A DNA stretch of 64,000 nt from Taxawa tesnikishii (nom. ined.) (lineage: Eukaryota; Ascomycota; Dothideomycetes; Dothideales), in contig JAPDRO010000017.1 in assembly GCA_030247885.1 (NCBI GenBank), positions 558,001-622,000 on the forward strand. The letters are read 5' to 3'. Within the stretch, counting starts at the first letter, position 1, and each line of letters opens with the position of its first letter. Shown in pieces: positions 1-10,116 of the stretch. A program made the position numbers and the translations under genes. The notes beneath the pieces were generated by a model, which saw only the letters and a program-made list of their open reading frames with translations, did not search any database and was not told the origin of the DNA.

Positions 1-1
1 C

Positions 2-88
2 GAGGAGGAGGTGGAGAGTGATTCTTCGGGGTTGAGTGAACTCGATGATGGGAGTGAGGAGGAGAAGGTTAGAGAGGGGTTAGTGTAA
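2..88 (+). CDS. C-terminal tail of an acidic protein (partial)
   Basis: An open frame runs from the window edge to a TAA at 86-88 and encodes 28 residues rich in Glu, Asp and Ser, ending REGLV. Acidic tails like this are common at the ends of nuclear and nucleolar proteins, but 28 residues cannot identify a family. The body of the gene lies left of the window. I see the frame and its composition. That it is the end of a real gene is inference. Confidence 0.5.
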   Translation, partial: EEEVESDSSGLSELDDGSEEEKVREGLV

Positions 89-410
89 GAGTATGGGAGT
101 TGGAGCATAATACCCGGTCACCTTGTATTCTATATGACATTTTGGTCTGCTGGTGTAACGTGTGTAGAGTGATTCATCAGTAGCTCACCCCGCTCGTAAA
201 GAGCGAATCGAATGCACAAATGTAGCTTATCCTACATTGCTTTTTACATTACACGCTTTTGTTCCAGTGATGTCCTTGACTCCGATGCGTCGGATGCCAT
301 TTTCTGGTAGTGGCAGCCACCCTCATGGCCCATGTCCCCGCTATACATTGTCCCATCATGCTGATGATCCACGATTCCATATGATCTCGCAGACGCCCCT
401 GAACCGCAGA
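89..410. other. intergenic, convergent 3' ends
   Basis: The 322 bp lie between the stop of the left-edge gene (+) and the stop of the Zn2Cys6 gene (-). I see nothing beyond presumed 3' UTR and termination sequence. Confidence 0.6.
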
Positions 411-2228
411 CTAAGACACCAACAGATCCAAGCCCATGTTCGCCATGATTGTCTCCCAGTCCCACGTCTCTTCCTCTCTACCCTCATCCATCATCTGCCA
501 CACTCGCTCCACGATCTGTCTGGCATGCTTGATGTTGCCCATGTAAGAGTATGATTGTACGCTGTCGAATCCCGCCCGGATCGCAGGCCGCTGCTGGGGG
601 TCAAAAGCTGCGCAACCCAGAATGAATAATGGCATGAGCAAGATACCACGAGTCCACCCGGCGTCCGGTAACTGCTTCAGGTACTCAAGACAACCATTGA
701 CGCCCTGTGCCAGCTCTTCGCTCGGCGCCGAGGGCTTCATGGTTCGGTACAGGTAGATCCAGGTGCACTGTCGGTAGAGTAGCGAGGCGAAGTACTGTGG
801 GGTGTTTTCGGGGTAGTTCGAAGTCCATTCCCGAAGCTTCCTATCGGTTTCAAACGCGTCGCGGAAGAGTTGCGCATCAGCCCACCATGGCCTGTTTTGC
901 TCGTCCCGTCGTGCGCGGATCTCATCTCTTAGGTGTCGGATGTTAGATATGAGGCCGAAGAGCTGGTCCAGGACTCCGAGCAGGCCGGCTGCGCCGTTCG
1001 GCTGTACAAAATCAGGGAGTTGGAAGTCTTCCAGCATCAACGTGTATTGTTGGTCGTAGGGGCTTTCGAGAGATGTAATGGAGTTAGATGCGTTTTGGTA
1101 GATCAGAAATTCGAGGACGAAGTTACGGAGGTCTTGGTTTGGTGACTGGTAGCTGTTGATGAGCGCTTTTGCTGCCTGGAGATGGAATCTGTAGTCCCCT
1201 GTGCTGTTGCCTGCACCGATGGTCTCAACGCAATGCAGGAGCGTCTGGGCTATCGTAGGGTCAAGATCGAGTGTTGGCCCTCTCCTTGAGTTGTGAATGT
1301 CAAGATCCTGGCGGAGGGCAATGACGGCCTGGTCGTAGTGGAAAGCTTGCCGAACAATCAAATCACGACTTGGTCTCTCTTCCCGAGCAATCAGACATGA
1401 CCCTGAGAGGCATAAGACGGAATGCATGAGGCCTGTATGTGTCAATGCCATGGGTACTATGATATTCAGAAAGGGATTCTGGCGATCGTTGTGTACGTTG
1501 AGTACGTGGCTTATTTCAAACGTAAAATGCGACAAGAGCTTCTGGTCTAGTTCGTTGTCGACGGCATTGATGATCTGTGGTAGCTGCGGCGACGGCCTTG
1601 CTGTCTTTGTTTAGACAAGTAAATGTCGGTAGCTGTCGAGGGTCACGTACCCATAGGAGCGACTTGCTTGCCAGGCTGCCAGTATTGTTGGGGCGGGTAG
1701 CCTTCGCAACAGACATTGTTTTTAGTACAATTCGAACCTGTCGCCAAAAGCTAAGCCCAGGGTTGACGAGGCGATGCTAAATGTGTGCAGACTTACAAAC
1801 GGGCCTCGCCTCATCACATTTCTTCTTCCTCCGGCGACAGGTAATGCCTTTGTCCGCGTGGTCAGCAAAGCCTTCCTAAGGTAGCGGGTCTAGGGCTCAC
1901 ATCCAGTTTTCGATCGAGGAAACTGTACGTGCGTCGGGCTTGTTTGACTAGATTTTCTCGGTCTTCCTCGTCCTCTCTTCGCGGGCAACAGGGTCAGGCC
2001 TTCTATCGCTTCTTCGTCCTTCAAAGGCTTCGCGTCGTTGAACGACACTGCAACATCCAGTTCTTCGACCTTCGTCAACAAGTCGTCGCACTCCGTCTGT
2101 GTGTTTAGAGACGCAACGATTCCTGTTGCGGCATCCGGTGAGTCGCTGCTTGCTGAAGATGGGCTGAAACTGGAAGTCGTGCTTTGCCTCCTGGGCGCGT
2201 GTGGTCGTCGGACAGTGGCCCGGTCCAT
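411..2228 (-). CDS. Zn2Cys6 transcription factor with AT-hook
   Basis: Four exons on the minus strand (2228-1901, 1847-1797, 1737-1651, 1600-411) join to exactly 552 codons (551 aa). Residues about 84-92 form an AT-hook (KRGRGRPRK). Residues 110-137 form a fungal binuclear zinc cluster with basic run CRRRKKKC and a following CEGYPP motif. The rest, from about residue 155, matches the alpha-helical fungal-specific TF domain of the Fungal_trans_2 type (PQIINAVDNELDQKLLSHF, then SVLCLSGS). Two of the three introns (53 and 59 bp) interrupt the zinc cluster itself, so ORF-only prediction misses the DNA-binding domain. The third intron is 50 bp. The ATG at 2228 is the first in frame. Target genes cannot be told from sequence. 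The reading frame is intact. Confidence 0.9.
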
Positions 2229-4765
2229 GTCCTAAGAGTTGTCGATGGAGGTGAACCGTGATAAGGCTCCGGGTTCGGGATGGGTGGTTTCGCGCTGGAG
2301 TAGGTAGATATTAGCGATGGCACACAGAAGGGCCAAGATCTTGCGATAGCTGTAGAGGCAGTAATCACAAGTGGAAGACCGAGACCTTTCATCCCATGGT
2401 GCTGTCCACGAGGGCGGATCTCGGGACAACAAGAGTAGCAATTCGAAGGAGCGAGGATCTCGAGACCCGCATTCATTAGCTGCATCAAACGGCGCTTCTA
2501 GACAACTGGTTTAGCTTTGCTATCCCGGCGCAACTGAGTAAGGTTTCAGGGTCGACGGCCCTCTTCCGTTGGCAGGCAGCTTCTGGGGTACAACCCATGT
2601 CATGCATTGCCGTCCCGGACATCACTAAGCCAGGCTTTATCAGGCAGTTTGTTGCCGGAGGTGGGCACGCCGGACACGCGAGGCGAGCACGCCTGGATCG
2701 CTCCAAGCATCCGAGCCACAACACCGTGGGAGAGGCTGAGACGAAAGGGACGCAGATGACAGAGAAGACTATGCAAAAAGTCTCCACCTTTCTGTGCGAA
2801 GTAGCCTTCCAGCACAATGGTAGGCAGAGTAGCACTGAAGATCTCCAGGAAAGATGGCCGTCGATCAGCCCCCGCTCTCAGGGTGGGTGGTTGGCGGCAT
2901 CCCAACAGCGGTCCGGGCGAGGTGATGGAAGCTGAGAGGAGGTGTGATTTTGGACCAAAGGGATCGCACTTATGCCGGTAGCCGTGAGCGAGAACGTCAA
3001 GAAGAAACCAGAAGCAAATTGGTGGCTTAGATTAGCTGTAGCGATCGGCTGCTGGCGCATGTCTGAAATGGTCTGGCGTGTTCATTGCTATGCAATGAGC
3101 GGCTACGGCAGCTAGACTCCGTCCGGTGCGGCATGAATGCGTCGATGGCTTGCTGTGAAGCGGGCGGGTGATGTGTATGGGAGGCCGAGTTGGCGCTATG
3201 CATCCGATCTTCTGGTTGTTGTGGTGTGGGAATGTAAGGCACGCGAGTCAAGGCAGTCCATTGCGTGTCGTGCAGTTTGACACACGAAACATGCAGCAAC
3301 AGGATGAGTAGTAGCGGCGTTGGTATCTCGAATCGGGGGACAATTGGCATACCGTCTCCAAGGAGCTTTTGGTAGCTGCTGGCCTGGAGAGCTGCTCCGT
3401 CACCACAGATGCTGGCGCAGGTAACTGAGTCGAATGCCCGCGCCACATATGCACTCTCGTCACCGCCTGCCGCTTCCCGTCGGGCGATAAGCACTCCTGC
3501 TCCACATTTGAGTCGTAAGCCCCATCATTTAGGTGCGTCAGGCAAACTGCTAACGCAAAGGAAACTCGAACGAGCATTCGCTGCATGCATCTAGCCGCCG
3601 TACCAGTAATCGTGTAGTGCATGCAATACGAGGCGATACAGGTCTGCAAACTCCTATCCGAGCTGCAACCCTTCACACGACCCCTACACCCCTTCTCACA
3701 ACTCTTCTTACAACTCTACTTCTTGCCGAGGGAGAGAGTCGCTGATGCTTACAGCAAATATCACCCGGATGCAAAACATGGTCGCACCGAACACTGGTTG
3801 GACAATGCCATATCCAGCGGCGACGACGTTACGCAGCAGCGGGCCGACCCAGCCGTGGGCACGGTGTCTCGCGGAGCCGCTCACCTATTCTTATCCTCAT
3901 CGAAGATGGAGGAAAACGAGAGAGATCTAGAGGAGCAAGGAGCCACAAACACATGTTCGCTGCTTGGAGGAGAAGTACTCCTCTCAAGGTTGTGCTTGAA
4001 GGCAACCACAGTTACACCAAGGCCGTTGATCTTGATGCTATCCGTCCCTGACCCTTGCAACTTGCAAATCGCTTTCGCTGGTGTGTGAGACGCGCACGGT
4101 GCAGGTTTCTATATGGCATGCAGACGCAAGTCGCGGACAACCGAATGGCATCAACATGCGCTAGAACGCTTTCGACACAAACCTGTCCAAGCTCGGTTTC
4201 TGATGCGAACGAAGAGCGGTGTTACAATTGGCGGGAGGCAATATCGGAGGGACCGACACTGCTCCAGTATACTGTGGCAGTATCACAAGGACGCGGAATG
4301 GACAGATGTTGCTTCACACGTCAAATGCCTGACGTTGATGGACAATGACAAGGCTGGTACGGGTACGGGTACGGGAGCGTGTACACGAATATCGGATTGG
4401 ATGCCTCTCGGCATGATTGCCTTCCCAGAGTGTCAGTCTCAAACATGGTCGTTGGGAACTCGAAACCATGAGTTAGTGAAATCGGATCCAGGAGTTACTG
4501 TCGTCCTAGCATCGACAGAGACAGACAGAAGTGGCGAGACGGAAACATGTACTGTACGTGCTGTTAGATATAGAAGTAGTCATCAGGTTGTTGACTGGTT
4601 TATGAGAAACGTGTTGAGGTTACAGTGTTCAAATTGAAATAGGCACTCTGTTTACAAATTGCGTCATCCTCCCAGGCTTCGACTTTGGTCGACTCATTTA
4701 ATTTCACACTTCCTCCTGGCACTCTCGACTGCCGTCTCGATACTTCTCACCGAAACAACTGAACC
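2229..4765. other. 2.5-kb stretch with no supportable gene
   Basis: Several ORFs of 100-174 codons occur on both strands (for example + 3621-4088 and + 4113-4637), but none has a recognisable domain or convincing splice partner. On the minus strand, short hydrophobic stretches recur in different frames: around 3740-3850 (IVQPVFGATMFCIRVIFA), 2960-3010, 2690-2770 and 2232-2330. A decayed polytopic membrane protein gene is possible. The last of these frames ends at a TAG (2232-2234), four bases from the zinc-factor ATG, too close for two ordinary fungal genes. The right end should hold the Aip1 promoter and the left end the zinc-factor promoter. Confidence 0.4.
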
Positions 4766-6781
4766 ATGTCTATAAAGGCGGGTATGTCTCCTGACCGCTT
4801 GAGTGTCTTCTTTGTGTTGATCCTGTCGACTGACCATGATTTGGCTTGTAGAGGCCATCTGGGCAGCTTCCCCTACGACAACGCGGGGCTCTCCAACTCC
4901 CCTCTCCTCCGATTCCAAAGGCGAGCGGATAGCTTACGCGGTATGCAACTTTTCTAGGGCTTGTGACACCCGGCCTCTGATCGAGAATGCCAGTCCAACA
5001 AATCCATCTTTGTCCGCTCCATCGACAACCCTGAAGTTTCCAAGCAGTACACCAATCACACCGCCCAGACCACGATCGCCCGCTTCTCACCCTCTGGTTT
5101 CTATATAGCGAGTGGAGATGTTACGGGAACAGTAAGAGTCTGGGATTGTGTCGGTGAAGGGGCCACAAAGGGTATGCGCAGCTTCTCGCCCCACCGCCGC
5201 TCGTCAAATCTGACAGTGACCAGGCGAGTACCACATTATAGCAGGCCGTATCAACGACATAGCTTGGGATGGAGATTCACAGCGCATCATCGCCGTCGGC
5301 GACGGCAAGGAACGCTTCGGACACTGCATCACTGCCGACAGCGGAAACAGTGTAGGCGAGATCTCCGGTCACAGCTCTCAGATCAATTGCGTTTCCATCA
5401 GGCAGCAACGCCCTCTCCGTGCAGCGACTGGGTCCGACGACACCAGCATGGCCTTCTTTCATGGTGCTCCGTTCAAGTTCAACACCAGTGTCCGCGGCAA
5501 ACATGACAAGTTCATCTACGGTATTGCCTTCAGCCCAGACGGTGCGAGCCTCGTCACTGTTGGAAGTGACAGACGGATATGGCTCTACGACGGGAAGACT
5601 GGCGAACCTAAAGGTCAGATTGGAGAAGGAGAGCACAGGGGAAGTATATTTGGGGTCGCTTGGGCTAAGGACTCGAAACGCTTCGTCACCGCCAGCGGCG
5701 ACCAGACCGTCAAGATCTGGGACGCAGAGTCTGGCAAATGCGTTCAAAGCTGGCGCATGGGCGAGGAAGGTGTCGTGAACATCTCTCACCAGCAAGTCGG
5801 CGTAACGTGGCCTCATGGACGCAGCGATGGCCTCATCATTAGCGTGGATCTGGAAGGGAACTTGAATTACCTAATCGAGGGAAGCGACGAGCCTGTCAGA
5901 GTGGTTCGTGGTCATCAAAAGGCCATCACTGCCGCAGCATTTACAGAGGCAGACAAGACCCTCTGGACAGGAAGTTATGAAGGTCGTGTTTGTGCATGGG
6001 ACGCTTCCGCTGGAGTCGCACAGAAAGTTGATGGCGAAACTCACTCGAACTATGTGAACGGCTTCGCACCATCGGCGTCGGAAGGTCGTGTCTACAGTGT
6101 CGGTTGGGATGACGCACTGCGCTCCATCGACGCATCCACTCGCTCCTTCACCGGCTCTTCGACCAAGATCGATGGCCAACCAAAGGGCATCAGCGTCTCT
6201 GCGTCATCAGGAAGCAAGGCCGTCACACTCGTAGCCACTCCTTCCGCCATCACGATCTTCTCCGAGGGCAACAGAGTCGGCGCCGAGTCCATCAACTACA
6301 CACCCACTTCCATCGCTGCCCGCGGCTCGACCGTAGCCGTCGGCGCCGAAGACAAAGTCTTGCGCCTCTACGCTCTTTCCGGCTCCTCTCTCTCGCTCAC
6401 CACCGAGCTCCGCGACCCCACTGCCGCAATCTCCACCCTCGTCTTCTCGACATCCTCGCATCTGGCTGCCGGCCTCAGCAACGGCAAGATCTTCGTCTAC
6501 TCCAACAGCTCGGGTGACTGGTCACTCGTCACGAACCGCTGGTCGGCGCACACGGCGCGCGTCACGTGTATCAGCTGGAGTTCTGATGGCAAGAAGGCCG
6601 CCAGTGGTGGGTTGGACACCAACGTCTTTGTCTGGAGCCTTGCAGACCCGGGCAAGAGGGTCAAGGCGCTCAATGCGCACAAAGACGGTGTTGGGGGATC
6701 GCGTGGGTGGGAGAGGACAAGGTGCTCAGCTGTGGTGCTGATGCTGCTGTCAAGTGCTGGAAGGTTGAGGGCGTGCAGTAG
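4766..6781 (+). CDS. aip1: actin-interacting protein 1 (WD40), frame break near the C-terminus
   Basis: Aip1/WDR1 works with cofilin to disassemble actin filaments and acts at cortical actin patches. Exons 4766-4781, 4852-4940, 4994-5171 and 5224-6781 give about 613 aa, the usual size for the family's two seven-bladed WD40 propellers. Diagnostic stretches are IWAASPTTTRG at the start, VRVWDCVGEG, and the hallmark DDTSMAFFHGAPFKFN. WD repeats continue through VFVWSLADPGKR. The last 30 residues (IAWVGEDKVLSCGAD to WKVEGVQ, stop 6779-6781) are in a different frame from the body. The change falls at a run of five G (6693-6697), where one more G would restore the frame. I regard this as a likely consensus error. 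The first intron follows codon 5, common in fungal orthologues. Confidence 0.93.
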
Positions 6782-6960
6782 AGTGTTTCTGACTACTCAA
6801 CAGCCGACATAGAGTGCAGCACGTGATGAAAAGCGCTGATCAAAACATCGTTGGTGCATTGCATATGGTTCGTATTGGGTATATACAGATGTCAACTGCA
6901 TCTCATAACATCAAAGACCACGCCGCCTTGAAACAATCATCCCGCACAAGCGCCATCTGT

Positions 6961-9268
6961 TCACAGCTTGCTCGAGCAGCAGACGTCTCCCGACTTGGTC
7001 ACGGTGCCGGTCGTGGTGCTCTGCTGATGCTTCTCGCTCAGGAGTGTGCTCTTGTTGAACTCCTGCGTGCTGGGTGGAACATCAAGAGCGGGGTTCTTGT
7101 CGAAGAAGTTGACTGGCTTCATCGAAACCTTGATGATCTCGCAAGGCATGACTGGGAAGTCTTCGATACGTGGGACCTGTAGCACCGTGTTAGCAACGAT
7201 GATGAATTCTCAAGAGCTGAAGGCATACTTACGTGGTTAATGCCGAACTGCACATAAACGACAAGGTCGTCGTCAACGATGCTCTCATCGCGCTCCGCCC
7301 AGCTCCTGACGCCGGTGCCTCCTCTGCTCTGGTTCGTGTACTTGCCACCAGCGTACAACTCACCGTCCCGGTATTTCACAGCGTAGATGTTCCTGTCGGA
7401 GAACTCTGCACGCTTGTAATTGAAACTGTCCTTATCGGAAATGATCTTCTGGAACGGCGGGGCATGAATCTTGTACGCGACCGGCTTGCCGTTGACAGGG
7501 TTCCGCACCGCCACGTTCTGGATCTTGAAGACGCGATTCTTCTCATAGTCGAGATCATAGCCGCCAGAGCGCTCGACCAAGGTTTCAGTGGTGTAGTAGC
7601 CAGTTCCGTGCGGGTTGAAGTCGCTGCGCGGCATTGCGATCGCCTCGTCGTAGACGAGACGGTTTGCGTGGCCCTCGATGGCTGGGTCGACGCGCAGAGA
7701 GAAGATGTGCTGATGGTGCGTGGCGAGCACGCCTGGGTGAACCACAGTACCCCAGGGTACTTCGAGACCTTCGTCGATCGGCTGAGTGGACAGGATACCA
7801 GTGGCGCGAACCTCGTAGATGACCTCTCCTGCCTGGTTGAACATAAAGGCCAAGATGTATTCGTAGTTGGAAACGGTGATTATAGACTGGAGGACGAGCT
7901 CGCGATTGCGCGCGACCGCAGCGCGGCCGGTACGATAGTTGGTGTGCTTCCAGCCAATACCCGCGTCCTGCTCGTGAATGCAGACAACGTTTGGCATCTC
8001 CGTGGCGCCGCCCTTGTCATCGGAGACGATAGCGTTGAGGTAATGAATCGCGCCGAGACAGTCACATCCGAGTTTGAGGTCGTTCGCCATAATGCCTGCA
8101 CCGGCATCACCAAGATCAAAAGCGGACTTTTTGTGGAAGGGGTGGCGTGGGTCAGCATATGGGATGTTCATGTCCGACAGCGAAAGTCTGTAGAACAGAC
8201 TGCGACCTGAACAATCACGTTAGCATCAACGTTGATTAAGAGTGGACTTGGGAGAAGCGGCCATACCGTCGTAGCGGACATTGTACAGAACCATGCCCTC
8301 ACGCTGGTTGAAGCCCACCCGGAAGGACCACTTCTGCCATTCAATGACCTGAGAAGTACCCTGCTCAGTGACTGTGAAGCTCGCTCCTTCCGGCTGAACC
8401 ACATGCAATGGCTTCACATCCGTCCTAAGCTTCTGGTATTCCGCCACATATTCGTTTCCTGACTTGGGCTTCCAGGGCTGTGTCTCTTTAATCGTGTTGT
8501 CCTTGCTCGTGGGCAGGTGGTCAATGCGGATGACCTGCATGGTTTCCGTGCTGATGACAGGCGAGATTGTGAGGGGAAGCGCATAATGGTTCGAGTCGGC
8601 TTCTTCGGAGTTGGCGGGATCCCTCATGTAAAGGAAGCATTGGTACATCCGGTCGTCGTCGTTGATACCGTCGGAGCCTGTTTTTCCAGGTGAGCTTTGC
8701 CGAGACATGCATCGCGCAGCAGCGAAGCACACATACCATAGATCCACGGATCGCTGATGACTACGCTGCCCTCAGGCAGCTGGAGCTTCGCCAATTCTGC
8801 CTTGACACCCTCATCCTCGAGTGCGATCCTCTCGATGGCCAGAATCTCCTCTCCATCTCCCGAGGCATGCACGTTTGCGCCCAAGCGGACATTTGACTCT
8901 ACTGTTTGGGTCGAAAGATTGACGATGGCCTCGTGGAATTTGTTCTAGGATGGAGTTAGGGACGATGATGAAAGAGAAGCTCCAAGCATGCTTACGGTTT
9001 TCCGAATGTAGTAGGAAACGAAGGCTCGCCTGTCAATGCTCGGTAGCGATCGACCACTGTACTCCGCCTCGAGGTACGGAGCGGCCTCTGCTTTCGCGGG
9101 CTCTTCCAACGTCACGGCCTTGAAGTGGAGATTGGTGTTGGAAGGCCATTGGCTCTGAATGAGCGCAGCGGCATTTGTGATCTCGTGGCGAGATAGCGGC
9201 GCAAAAGGGTGTGCTGCTGGTTGCTTGGAAGGGCGAAGGGGAAGGGAAGAAAGGGCTTCTGTGGACAT
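6961..9268 (-). CDS. peroxisomal copper amine oxidase
   Basis: Oxidatively deaminates primary amines to aldehyde, ammonia and H2O2, using copper and a self-made topaquinone. Exons 9268-8996, 8944-8737, 8677-8267, 8206-7233 and 7176-6961 join to exactly 694 codons (693 aa), normal for the family. Tyr412 in SNYEY is the topaquinone precursor. Asp328 in AFDLGDAG is the expected catalytic base. His462 and His464 (HQH) and His622 (INHVPRIEDFPVMP) fit the copper ligands. The protein ends in SKL, a perfect PTS1 signal, so it should be imported into peroxisomes, where catalase removes the peroxide. A TATA-like element lies about 85 bp upstream of the ATG, suggesting induction, perhaps by amines as nitrogen source. 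The frame is fully intact. Confidence 0.96.
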
Positions 9269-9352
9269 TTTCGAGGTGTGCGAGGCAAGGTACAAGGAGC
9301 GATGGGAGAGGACAGCAGAGGCAGGGAAGAGCGGACGTATAAGTATGCAGTG

Positions 9353-9359
9353 TATATAA
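9353..9359 (-). promoter_or_regulatory. TATA-like element of the amine oxidase gene
   Basis: Read on the minus strand the sequence is TTATATA, about 85 bases upstream of the ATG at 9268. A second weaker match lies nearby at 9338-9344. Position and sequence suit a TATA box. Function is inferred. Confidence 0.45.
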
Positions 9360-9403
9360 GTACCGTGCCACTCAGCAGTCTGGTAAGACGAGGACGAGTG
9401 GAT

Positions 9404-9433
9404 CAGGCTGGCAGGCTGGCAGGCTGGCAGGCT
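9404..9433. repeat. 8-bp tandem repeat (CAGGCTGG), 3.75 copies
   Basis: Three perfect copies of CAGGCTGG and a fourth partial copy lie upstream of the amine oxidase. It is a simple minisatellite, probably variable between strains. Confidence 0.85.
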
Positions 9434-10116
9434 CGTCTTGCTTTACGCTACGCTTGGACATGCCTGTTGAGTGCAAAGTGTGTGTTGGTTAGTGTCGTCT
9501 AGTGGCGACGGTCGCATGTATTCTCTCGTGAAGGCTTGAGCGACTCTTGCGGGGACGTCTTGTCCTTCGTCTTACCCCGCCCTTACCCTTATCGTTATCG
9601 TTATCGTTATCGACGCGCCCCTCTTCGCGGGAGATTGGGGAGAAGCGAAGCACCGCCAACCCATTTCGGCAGGCGGATCCGATCCCCAAATGGCAGGCAC
9701 GTCCAACCACTACTTCCCCGTCTCCGTCTATCTCCACGCTTCGAAAGTATTGTACTGTGGGTCAGCTACAGTAACAAAGCGTCCGCTGCTGATAAGCCAT
9801 GCTGATAAGCCACCTCGTGTGCACATGCTGATCGATCTTGTACTCATTCTTTTACCCCTGCTCTCACACACGACTAACGACTTGCCGAACGCTGTAGTCT
9901 CGGCGCGACACGACTCCGGCCAATGAACGACTGCAGAGGCCGCTCAACGACGTTTTCACAATTTCCAGTCGTGTGCACGATGCAAGAGAGTGAGTACTGT
10001 ACGTCCAGAATTACAGCCCGCGACGAGCGGCGTATGCCTGCTCCCGCACCTATCCCGGGGTATTGAGCGCCTGAAAATGCCCCAGACCGGTGCCTACCCA
10101 TCTCAGCCCGTCCCGT
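9434..10116. other. intergenic: amine oxidase promoter and Nma111 3' region
   Basis: No coding region could be supported. It holds the TTATCG repeat, presumed distal amine oxidase promoter, and the 3' end of Nma111. A few ORFs of 62-89 codons here show no domain or splice support. Confidence 0.6.
9589..9612. repeat. hexanucleotide repeat (TTATCG)x4
   Basis: Four perfect copies of TTATCG in the space between the amine oxidase start and the Nma111 stop. No function is evident. Each unit contains a GATA-factor core (GATAA on the minus strand), so a role in nitrogen regulation of the amine oxidase is conceivable. Confidence 0.8.

Noticed and set aside
3621-4637. Two plus ORFs (155 and 174 codons) in the 2.5-kb desert
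   Set aside because: No domain, no splice partners and overlapping frames on both strands. Random length in about 53% GC DNA is enough.
7233-8210. 325-codon plus ORF opposite the amine oxidase
   Set aside because: The minus strand holds all catalytic motifs of the oxidase. The plus ORF is a codon-bias shadow.
9404-9433. CRISPR-like array at the 8-bp repeats
   Set aside because: Units are contiguous without spacers and the genome is eukaryotic. It is a minisatellite.
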